A DNA stretch of 6,789 nt. It comes from Lachnospiraceae bacterium. GTDB lineage: Bacteria > Bacillota_A > Clostridia > Lachnospirales > Lachnospiraceae. The stretch is from contig JAILDD010000124.1 of the NCBI GenBank assembly GCA_024689605.1, positions 1 through 6,789 on the forward strand, in the 5' to 3' direction. A model generated the notes under the pieces. That model did not search any database, was not told where the DNA came from, and saw only the letters and a list, made by a program, of their open reading frames with translations. The translations under genes were made by a program, and so were the position numbers. This document shows positions 1-5,593 of this stretch, piece after piece (position 1 is the stretch's first letter; each line of letters opens with the position of its first letter).

Positions 1-7
1 TTTTCCA

Positions 8-14
8 CTCTCCC
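8..14 (-). promoter_or_regulatory. Ribosome binding site of the next gene, which starts just off the left edge
   Basis: The minus strand reads GGGAGAG about 7 to 9 bases before the window edge, following ACACAC. With normal spacing the start codon would fall at or just beyond position 1. No start codon suitable for this site lies inside the window, so the coding region is wholly outside it. Confidence 0.6.
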
Positions 15-36
15 GTGTGTGTCCTGCCTGTTCTTT

Positions 37-60
37 AAAAAAGACGCAGAACCACGCGTC
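37..60 (-). terminator. Attenuator-like intrinsic terminator inside the leader
   Basis: The minus strand has GACGCG (60-55), loop TGGTTC (54-49), TGCGTC (48-43) and then six T (42-37). This is a 6-bp stem including one G-U pair, followed directly by a U tract, and it lies upstream of the ribosome binding site at 14-8. The loop and the right-arm base T48 also form the right arm of the AGAACCG/TGGTTCT pairing (84-78 with 54-48), so the two structures compete. This supports premature termination as the control step. The short stem keeps confidence moderate. Confidence 0.6.
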
Positions 61-208
61 GTTTCCGGTCACCCGGACGGTTCTATCTGTACAGTGACTT
101 GTTGTCAATTTGTCTTGACATTCGCTCTGCGTAAAAACCCGTCACAGCTTATGTATTTGCCGGGACGGCAACCTCACGCTTCATAGCTATCGTGTCACAG
201 CAAAAGTA

Positions 209-237
209 AGTATATAGCAGTACTTTTATTTTTGCAA
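209..237 (-). promoter_or_regulatory. Near-consensus sigma-A promoter for the leader RNA
   Basis: The -35 box is TTGCAA (237-232), the spacer is exactly 17 bases, and the -10 box is TATACT (214-209). Transcription would start near 202-201. The DNA just upstream of the -35 box (about 261-241) is a run of A and T tracts that could act as an UP element, which would fit a very highly transcribed gene. It lies after the stop codon and terminator of the LtaS-like gene, so the downstream off-window gene has its own transcription unit. Confidence 0.8.
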
Positions 238-248
238 GGACTTTTTTG

Positions 249-284
249 AAAAATTTAACAAAATTTCGAAAAAATATTTGTTAA
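249..284 (-). terminator. AT-rich intrinsic terminator of the LtaS-like gene
   Basis: Starting two bases after the TGA stop, the minus strand has TTAACAAA (284-277) pairing with TTTGTTAA (262-255). An inner ATTT/AAAT pairing follows across a bulged T, then a TTTCG loop. The hairpin is followed by ATTTTT (254-249). The stem is nearly all A-T, so termination may be weak. The same AT-rich DNA doubles as the upstream region of the leader promoter. Confidence 0.5.
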
Positions 285-286
285 TA

Positions 287-2140
287 TCACTTTTTGGCAA
301 AATATCCGGCTATATTTTTGGATGCAAAGGACTTCATATCCGCCTCAGGGACGCTGACACAGTCATTTCCTGTATACAATATTTTGCCCTGGCACCAGAA
401 AAACGAGTCCATCGCCGTACGCTCATTTTTTGCCCGGTACAATGAGTCCCCCATAAAAGATTCCGGATATCCTATATTAAGAAGATCCAGAATCGTAGGT
501 GCTAAGTCAAGGGAATTCCGTCCCTGTGCATTCAGCTGTCCGGCGTTCCCCTTATAATATATCAGAAGAGGTATCTCATCGCAGGACATGTCTGCACGGT
601 AATAATCCGGAAAAGTATTACGGAAATCCTCGTCGCAGTATGTCGCATGGTCGGCGGTTATCACCACCATGGTATTATCCGCCAGGGGGCTGCTTTTGAA
701 TTTCTCCATGAAGGCGCCGATCTGATAATCGACGTTGTAGAACTTATTGAGCATGCGGTTTCCGCCGTTGCCGTAGATCTCGTCTTCGGAATCAAAAGAC
801 GCATGGGTCCCGAAGCTGTACATCCCCAGGAAAAACGGTGTTCCGCTGCCGCCGTAAACTTCCGCAGTGTTATAGAGCAGCTCAAAAGCATCCTTGTCGC
901 TGATATCCTGAACAACGCCGGTTGCAACAGCGGTATCCGTTATGACAGTATCAAAGCTCATTGCATTCAGATATGATACAAAGTCCGAATTGTATGGTTC
1001 CGTGTTAATGAATGCGGAATAATACCCTGCCCCTCTCAGACAGTCCATCATGGAAGGCAGCGAATTCGGTTCCATATCCTCCAGCGAATATCCCGAGTAA
1101 AGCTGTCCCTGCAGCCCCCTGTAAGTAGCAAACGTATGATTATAATAATTGAAGAAACTGACCGTCTCCCCCTGCAGGGCTTTCAGATTCGGCATTATAT
1201 CCCTGCTGTCGTCAACCACATTCTCAGACAGGCCTTCCACAAAAATCACTATCACATTCGTCCCCTGTGCTGTGGCAAATTTTTCAGCCGGTGCCCCTAG
1301 CGGAAACATAGCATTTGTATAATCCGACAATGAAGCTGCCGCACTTTCTTCCTGTACCTGAGCAGCCTCCGCTGCTTCTGCTGCCCCGGGATCCGTTTCG
1401 GCTGACAGTCCGGATAAATCCTCCTCATCCGGTGTCGGCCCGGCATCAGCTCCCGGCGTATCTTCCGCCCCGGGTAAACTTAGTTCACTCTGTACATTAA
1501 CACCGGACAGATTTTTTTCTTCATTAATATCTGTCGAATATGCTGATTCAGGTGATGACTGCTCCGGCTCCGTTCCAGCCATTTCCTCCATTTCCGCAAG
1601 CATCTGCTCCTTCATGGCGATCATTTCCCGCTTTACCTTCCACTCATTCCCAAGGGACATAAGGCCCAGCGCCGGTGTCAGCGTTCCATGTGCCAATACA
1701 AGCACCAGTATCTCTAAAGCTGCCGCCGCCGGAAGGATATAGAACCACTTGATCTTATCCCCCGTCACCTTCTTTACGGGAAGGAATGAAAATGCAAGAA
1801 CTGCCAGGATCCCCAAGCCATACAGAAATGCTTTTCCGTGAAGATCCTCTAATGATGACAGGTTTTCTATCATGACCAGGGTTACATAACTGTTAGCGAA
1901 ATGCAGCATAAGAGTCTGGGCATTAAATATAAGTACAAACACAGCATTGAGCACATTAAACCAGGGGGATTTTCCCACCAGCACATCCGACAGCGAAAAG
2001 ATAAAAAACAACTCCGCCATGCCGCAGGACAGATATCTTATGTCTTTCATCTCCACAGATACTATGATAAGAAATGTTATTGCGAAAGCATATTTTATTA
2101 TAGTAGGAATATATGCCTTTATTGATTTAAATCTTTCCAT
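287..2140 (-). CDS. LtaS/MdoB-like membrane sulfatase-fold protein (phosphoglycerol or phosphoethanolamine transferase family)
   Basis: 617 residues. Five N-terminal membrane segments (about 14-30, 39-55, 62-80, 104-120, 133-151) are followed by a short helical stretch (166-188), a long acidic Ala/Glu/Ser/Pro/Asp-rich linker (about 189-270), and an extracellular alkaline-phosphatase/sulfatase-fold domain (about 293-570). Active-site residues of the lipoteichoic acid synthase family are visible: metal-binding E302 in VIVIFVEGLSEN, probable nucleophile T339 in NHTFATYRG, H446 in FGTHASF, and D497-H498 in ITADHAT. The family transfers phosphoglycerol (or related head groups) from membrane lipid to a polymer or glycan on the outer face of the membrane. 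The exact substrate cannot be read here, so no symbol is given. The start has a modest ribosome binding site, GGTGA, nine bases upstream. The gene lies 125 bases after the phosphatase gene with a hairpin between, and I see no convincing own promoter. The linker is longer than in classical LtaS. Confidence 0.88.
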   Translation of the reverse strand: MERFKSIKAYIPTIIKYAFAITFLIIVSVEMKDIRYLSCGMAELFFIFSLSDVLVGKSPWFNVLNAVFVLIFNAQTLMLHFANSYVTLVMIENLSSLEDLHGKAFLYGLGILAVLAFSFLPVKKVTGDKIKWFYILPAAAALEILVLVLAHGTLTPALGLMSLGNEWKVKREMIAMKEQMLAEMEEMAGTEPEQSSPESAYSTDINEEKNLSGVNVQSELSLPGAEDTPGADAGPTPDEEDLSGLSAETDPGAAEAAEAAQVQEESAAASLSDYTNAMFPLGAPAEKFATAQGTNVIVIFVEGLSENVVDDSRDIMPNLKALQGETVSFFNYYNHTFATYRGLQGQLYSGYSLEDMEPNSLPSMMDCLRGAGYYSAFINTEPYNSDFVSYLNAMSFDTVITDTAVATGVVQDISDKDAFELLYNTAEVYGGSGTPFFLGMYSFGTHASFDSEDEIYGNGGNRMLNKFYNVDYQIGAFMEKFKSSPLADNTMVVITADHATYCDEDFRNTFPDYYRADMSCDEIPLLIYYKGNAGQLNAQGRNSLDLAPTILDLLNIGYPESFMGDSLYRAKNERTAMDSFFWCQGKILYTGNDCVSVPEADMKSFASKNIAGYFAKK

Positions 2141-2180
2141 ATATTTAATTCACCGCCAATGTTTTTCTTCAAAACCAATT

Positions 2181-2206
2181 ATCGGGCAGGAAACTTCCTG
2201 CCCGAT
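2181..2206 (-). terminator. Perfect inverted repeat, probable terminator of the phosphatase gene
   Basis: ATCGGGCAGGAA and its exact complement form a 12-bp inverted repeat around a 2-base centre; in RNA this would be about an 11-bp GC-rich hairpin with a 4-base loop. It lies about 60 bases after the phosphatase stop. On the minus strand it is followed by AATTGGTTTTG rather than a clean U tract, so termination could be partial. That would allow the LtaS-like gene to be read from upstream. Confidence 0.55.
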
Positions 2207-2265
2207 TTCCACGGTGTATGAAACCACTTATCCTCATTTTCGTCAAGTGTAAAATTCCTGTCCTG

Positions 2266-3744
2266 TCACTTATACGCTTCCTTCAAAGAGTCATACTCCC
2301 CAATCTTTTCCTCAAAACGTCCTTTTACATCCGACGCCCTGTACAGCCCGTTTTCATCCATCTCAAGGCCTTTCAGTCTGATGCCGTATATTCCGGGAGG
2401 ATTGCTTTCGTCCAGTATCTCAACATTCTGCATCTGTGCGGCCGTCTGGTATACGAAATCCATGCACATGTACTCCTCACCGTCCTCCCTCTTCCAGCAG
2501 CTGATCACGATCTTGCTCCCTATGGGAGTTCTTTTTTCTATTGCCTCAGGCAGCCTGCAATCCTCTGCTTCAAGTGCCGCCAGGACGCTGGCCAGGTTCG
2601 AATCATGTCCGCAGATAAAGGAAAACCGTCTGCCACCCTCATTCAATTCATTATCCATCTCCACCAAAAGCGGATGTGCGATATTGACAGCCACCAGTGG
2701 CGATGTGAATAGTACATCGCCATATATATCCTTTATCTCACCTATTGCTTCCCACTCCTCTCCTGTCAGCTCCCTGCCGGAAATCTCGCTGTACCGGTCC
2801 GGTTCCTCATAATACTGCAGTATAAGCGCATCGCTTAGCTGACATGCAGTCTTCAGTGAACCGTTCACTGTGGGCTCATTTCCCTTTGACAGGTTAAAGG
2901 TGGGAACATCCATGGAAAATCCGGTAAAGCTGCCTTTTTGATACGCATCGGAGTCTTCCATATCAAGCACATCCGTAAGCAGCCTGTAGTCACAGGACAG
3001 ATCCGGCATGGCAAGGTAATAAAGCCCCTCCATCTCTGCCAGCGCATCCTCCCTGTATGCTGACGAAAAGAAAGTGAACCTGGGATAGAAAATCGAATCA
3101 ACATTATTGATTCCTTTATGATGCTCTACACCCATATTGCTTACCGGCAGAAGACCCGTCGAGAAAAAACGTGCAGTTGCCACAGTCCTCTGCCACGAAT
3201 TGGCGTAAATCCGCACTTCATCCTCAGCCGGCCTGTAATTTTCTTCAAAAAGCCCTTCGGCCTCCAGCCATCTCCTGAAGTACTGCCCCATCTCCGTCTC
3301 AAGGGTACCGCCCTTTACGGAAAGCTCCGCAGGTGGCGAGGACCATTCGCACCAGCTGTAAGGCGTCAGGCTGTAAAGGGATGAACGGGGACCTGTCAAA
3401 GGCGAGCGGATATTGTGACGGCTTAAGACCACAACCTTTTCCAACGTATATCCCTCATCAGAATAAGGGCCTATTGAATACTTCAGGCCGCTTTCAGTTA
3501 AATGCTGATCTTCAGCATTTTCTGTATTCATATCCGGCGGTGCCTGCCCGGTCTCATCATCGCCCGACTCATCCGCCGGTGACAGCGCAGAAAGGTCCAC
3601 CGTTGCGTCATCACCATTATTCTCATTATCAGATGCATCAGAGGACCTGCGCCCCCCCACAGCATATACTATTCCTGCTGCCGCCAGCACAGCCAGCAGA
3701 ACAAACACAGTTGATTTTAAAATTCTTCCTTTTCGGCGATCCAC
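2266..3744 (-). CDS. Membrane-anchored histidine acid phosphatase (histidine-type phosphatase, phytase/glucose-1-phosphatase-like)
   Basis: I start this gene at the GTG at 3744 (492 residues). GGAGG lies six bases before it (3755-3751), whereas the upstream in-frame ATG at 3825 lies upstream of, and would translate through, the preceding gene's terminator. A signal-anchor helix (about residues 9-29) is followed by an acidic low-complexity linker (32-85) and the catalytic domain. Family motifs: the nucleophile site SRHNIRSP, with R109, H110, R113 and P115; a second phosphate-binding arginine in SWQRTVATARFF (R186); and the proton-donor motif GHDSN (H380, D381). These match branch-2 histidine phosphatases, which remove phosphate from phosphomonoesters, here outside the membrane. 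The HDSN form resembles glucose-1-phosphatase more than HAE-type enzymes, but the substrate is unknown. The RHG glycine is Asn (N111). A G7 run (3658-3652) lies just after the anchor. It precedes the LtaS-like gene. Confidence 0.87.
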   Translation of the reverse strand: MDRRKGRILKSTVFVLLAVLAAAGIVYAVGGRRSSDASDNENNGDDATVDLSALSPADESGDDETGQAPPDMNTENAEDQHLTESGLKYSIGPYSDEGYTLEKVVVLSRHNIRSPLTGPRSSLYSLTPYSWCEWSSPPAELSVKGGTLETEMGQYFRRWLEAEGLFEENYRPAEDEVRIYANSWQRTVATARFFSTGLLPVSNMGVEHHKGINNVDSIFYPRFTFFSSAYREDALAEMEGLYYLAMPDLSCDYRLLTDVLDMEDSDAYQKGSFTGFSMDVPTFNLSKGNEPTVNGSLKTACQLSDALILQYYEEPDRYSEISGRELTGEEWEAIGEIKDIYGDVLFTSPLVAVNIAHPLLVEMDNELNEGGRRFSFICGHDSNLASVLAALEAEDCRLPEAIEKRTPIGSKIVISCWKREDGEEYMCMDFVYQTAAQMQNVEILDESNPPGIYGIRLKGLEMDENGLYRASDVKGRFEEKIGEYDSLKEAYK

Positions 3745-3750
3745 CCATTG

Positions 3751-3755
3751 CCTCC
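3751..3755 (-). promoter_or_regulatory. Ribosome binding site that sets the GTG start of the phosphatase
   Basis: GGAGG on the minus strand, six bases before GTG at 3744. An ATG at 3748-3746 overlaps this region but is out of frame, and the in-frame ATG at 3825 lies upstream of the intrinsic terminator at 3814-3779. GTG is therefore the best-supported start. Confidence 0.75.
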
Positions 3756-3778
3756 GTTTGGTAAATGCTCTAATTTGT

Positions 3779-3814
3779 AAAAAGTCCCTTCCTCTTATGA
3801 AAAAGAAAGGGACT
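3779..3814 (-). terminator. Strong intrinsic terminator of the GGDEF/HD/dctP operon
   Basis: AGTCCCTTTCTTTT (3814-3801), loop TCAT (3800-3797) and AAGAGGAAGGGACT (3796-3783) form a 14-bp stem with two G-U pairs. A run of five T follows (3783-3779, including the last stem base). It lies about 30 bases after the TAA of the TRAP binding-protein gene and upstream of the phosphatase start, so it marks the end of the operon. Confidence 0.9.
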
Positions 3815-3844
3815 CCGCTACTCAAAAACTACTGCCTTGCCGCT

Positions 3845-4852
3845 TTACCTTGCAGCCTGCCACTCCTTCAGCCTGTCTATCATATCCCCGTAAACCGATG
3901 CATTATCGTTAAGCACCTGAGACGTAGCCTCTGCAAAAGGGGCCAGGTCCGGATAATTGATCTCCATGCCGGCTTCCTCAAGCTTTGATATAAGCTCCTC
4001 AGTCTGCCTGCGGTTGCTCTCACGGTCAGATGCCGCACTGCCGAGGGCTGCCGCACTTACTATCTCCTGCTGCTCAGGAGTCAGTTTCTGCCATGTATTC
4101 TCGGATATTGCAAAGCACATTCCCGAATAAATATGATTGGTAACCGAAAGGTACTTCTGTACCTCATACAGATTATTATTGTAGATAACCGGAACAGGAT
4201 TTTCCTGTGCATCATAAGTTCCGGCCTCAAGTGCAGCATAAAGCTCTGAAAATGCCAGAGGCTGGGGATTAGCTCCCAGGGCTGTCATAGTGGACATTAT
4301 GATAGGATTCTCCGGAGTACGGATCAGAAGCCCCTTCATATCCTCAGGCGAATTAACAGGACCTATGGAATTGGTAACACACCTGAACCCATTGTCATAG
4401 TGAGCCAGCACGCGGATATTGTCATCTATAAGTTTTGCCTCAGCCTCAGCCTCAATATCGCTGTCCATGAATGCCCAGGCGGTATCAAAATCATCAAAAA
4501 GGAAAGGCATGGCTGAAATACCCATGGTAGGCTCATAAAGTGAAAAATTCGATGCATCGGAAATTACTATATCTATCTTGCCTGCCCCCATTGCCAGCGC
4601 ATCTATCATGTCGGAATCACCGCCAAGCTCACCTGAAGGATAGATCTTAGCTGTCACCTGACCGCCTGTCTTCTCCGCTATCTCATCAGCAAATGCCTGT
4701 GCTGCAATATTTCTGGGATCGCTTTCACCGGTAGACACACCGATCTTTAATTCTATAGGCCCTGATGCATTCCGGCTGGTGCATCCCCCCGCCAGAGACA
4801 AGGCCGTCACGCCGGCCAGAGCCATTGCCATGATCTTTCTTATTTTTCTCAT
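3845..4852 (-). CDS. dctP: TRAP-type C4-dicarboxylate-family substrate-binding lipoprotein (DctP family)
   Basis: 335 residues. A basic N-terminus and hydrophobic stretch end in a LAGGC lipobox, with Cys24 as the likely lipidated residue, so the protein should sit tethered outside the membrane. The rest is the two-lobed DctP fold: YPSGELGGD (71-79); a conserved arginine in GLLIRTPENP (R178) that in this family contacts the substrate carboxylate; and the GTYDAQENP segment (211-219). Family members deliver organic acids or related solutes to DctQ/DctM permeases. No permease gene is in the window, so it is either an orphan binding protein, partnered elsewhere, or a sensory one. It lies 24 bases after the HD-GYP-like gene with AGGAGG seven bases before the ATG, and it is the last gene before a strong terminator. 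A G6 run falls in the lipobox codons. The solute cannot be predicted. Confidence 0.9.
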   Translation of the reverse strand: MRKIRKIMAMALAGVTALSLAGGCTSRNASGPIELKIGVSTGESDPRNIAAQAFADEIAEKTGGQVTAKIYPSGELGGDSDMIDALAMGAGKIDIVISDASNFSLYEPTMGISAMPFLFDDFDTAWAFMDSDIEAEAEAKLIDDNIRVLAHYDNGFRCVTNSIGPVNSPEDMKGLLIRTPENPIIMSTMTALGANPQPLAFSELYAALEAGTYDAQENPVPVIYNNNLYEVQKYLSVTNHIYSGMCFAISENTWQKLTPEQQEIVSAAALGSAASDRESNRRQTEELISKLEEAGMEINYPDLAPFAEATSQVLNDNASVYGDMIDRLKEWQAAR

Positions 4853-4876
4853 ACTATCTCCTCCTGAATCCCTTTC

Positions 4877-5593
4877 TCACACTTTTGCCTTACGATATGA
4901 CAGACTTTCCATTCTCACCTTAACTGCATCCGTACATTCTTTTATTCGCTTTGGCGGTATGTCGCAAAAACATTTCACGATTTCTTCGTCCAGCTGCTTT
5001 CCAGAGGCGATCTTAAGCTCTGCTATCGCCTCCTCATAGCTGAGTGACGGTCTGTAGGACCTCTCCCCGGTAATGGCCGAATATGTATCAGCCACCGCAA
5101 GTATCCTGGAAGCAACGGGGATTTCATTTCCCTTAAGCTTATAATAGCCGCTGCCATCCACCCGTTCATGATGATAAAGAACCCAATCCCCCACACCCTT
5201 AAGGGCAGGAAGGGAATCCATTATCTCTTTTCCTATTTCAGGATGACGCTGTATCATACGCCATTCTTCATCCGTAAGCTTTCCGGATTTATTCCTCACC
5301 TCTACAGGCACACCAAACTTCCCCACATCAAGAAGCAGTGCTGCATAGGCAAGCTTTTCCCTGTCCACCCGAAACCGATATGAAACAGGCAGGGCATCAT
5401 ATATCAGCAGGCTTAACTTCAGGACATTCAATGAGTGACCGTCCAGTCCCGGATCACCTGCTTCCGCCACGCCCACGAGGGCCTGCATGATTTCAAAACG
5501 ATCCTCTTTCATCTGCTTTAAAGCAATAAAAAAACCGACCCCCAGCACGATAATCAGTATGATTATAATATATTTTAAAATATCACCGCTCAT
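4877..5593 (-). CDS. Membrane-anchored HD-GYP-like protein with altered catalytic motif
   Basis: 238 residues: one N-terminal membrane helix (about 6-25), then a cytosolic HD-GYP-like domain (about 45-210). Family landmarks are helix-1 H53, the HD region ALLLDVGKFGVP (85-96), KSGKLTDEEW (102-111), H117 in QRHPEIG, the HHERVDGSGYY block (141-151), and ILAVADTYSAIT (164-175) with D169. HD-GYP proteins normally hydrolyse cyclic-di-GMP using a di- or tri-metal centre. Here the HD histidine is Leu88 (codon CTT), while D89, K92, H117, H141, H142 and D169 remain. The GYP motif reads GYY, with one residue fewer before KLKG. The domain may therefore be weak, inactive or a binding-only receptor. The ATG overlaps the stop of the GGDEF gene (ATGA) and AAGGAAGG lies six bases upstream, indicating translational coupling. 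The dctP gene follows 24 bases later. Confidence 0.87.
   Translation of the reverse strand: MSGDILKYIIIILIIVLGVGFFIALKQMKEDRFEIMQALVGVAEAGDPGLDGHSLNVLKLSLLIYDALPVSYRFRVDREKLAYAALLLDVGKFGVPVEVRNKSGKLTDEEWRMIQRHPEIGKEIMDSLPALKGVGDWVLYHHERVDGSGYYKLKGNEIPVASRILAVADTYSAITGERSYRPSLSYEEAIAELKIASGKQLDEEIVKCFCDIPPKRIKECTDAVKVRMESLSYRKAKV

Larger units (their letters stand above)
1..202 (-). promoter_or_regulatory. Structured 5' leader RNA of a downstream (off-window) gene, probable ribosomal-protein operon leader
   Basis: Non-coding stretch of about 200 bases on the minus strand between a strong promoter and a ribosome binding site at the window edge. Seen directly: a stem pairing GCGTGAG (179-173) with TTTTACGC (136-129, with G-U pairs); a small hairpin TTGCC/GGCAA inside it (171-157); hairpin TGTCAA/TTGACA (120-103); hairpin TCCGG-GTGA-CCGGA with a GNRA loop (77-64); AGAACCG (84-78) pairing with TGGTTCT (54-48); and a competing terminator stem at 60-43. 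The sequence GCTGTGAC occurs twice (201-194 and 148-141), and GTCAC (98-94) can pair with GTGAC in either copy. From memory only, very similar leaders precede rpsJ (S10 operon) in Lachnospiraceae; this was not checked. Inference: a cis-acting attenuation leader, possibly controlled by a ribosomal protein. It could instead lead another highly expressed gene. Confidence 0.65.

Noticed and set aside
1..202. Known riboswitch, such as a cyclic-di-GMP (GEMM) or cobalamin class, in the left region
   Set aside because: I do not see the conserved core of these classes. The GNRA hairpin alone is not enough, and the linkage to the cyclic-di-GMP genes is only by proximity in the window.
294..1500. Open frames on the plus strand within the LtaS-like gene
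   Set aside because: They show no family motifs, their composition is that of reversed coding sequence, and they lie fully inside a well-supported gene with active-site residues.
2141..2180. Possible promoter for the LtaS-like gene (TTGAAG with a TTAAAT -10 box)
   Set aside because: The spacing would put transcription start essentially at the ATG with no room for the ribosome binding site, and the boxes are poor.
2218..2812. Two plus-strand open frames opposite the phosphatase gene (164 and 143 residues)
   Set aside because: They are antisense to the conserved catalytic domain, resemble no known family, and have no convincing ribosome binding site.
3745..3825. In-frame ATG at 3825 as the start of the phosphatase, giving 519 residues
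   Set aside because: It lies upstream of the preceding operon's terminator hairpin, so the added 27 residues would translate terminator RNA, and that start has no clear ribosome binding site. The GTG at 3744 has GGAGG at ideal spacing.
3744..3844. Promoter for the phosphatase inside the terminator region (TTGAGT with TTTCAT)
   Set aside because: The -10 box is weak and overlaps the terminator stem, so I could not separate it from chance.
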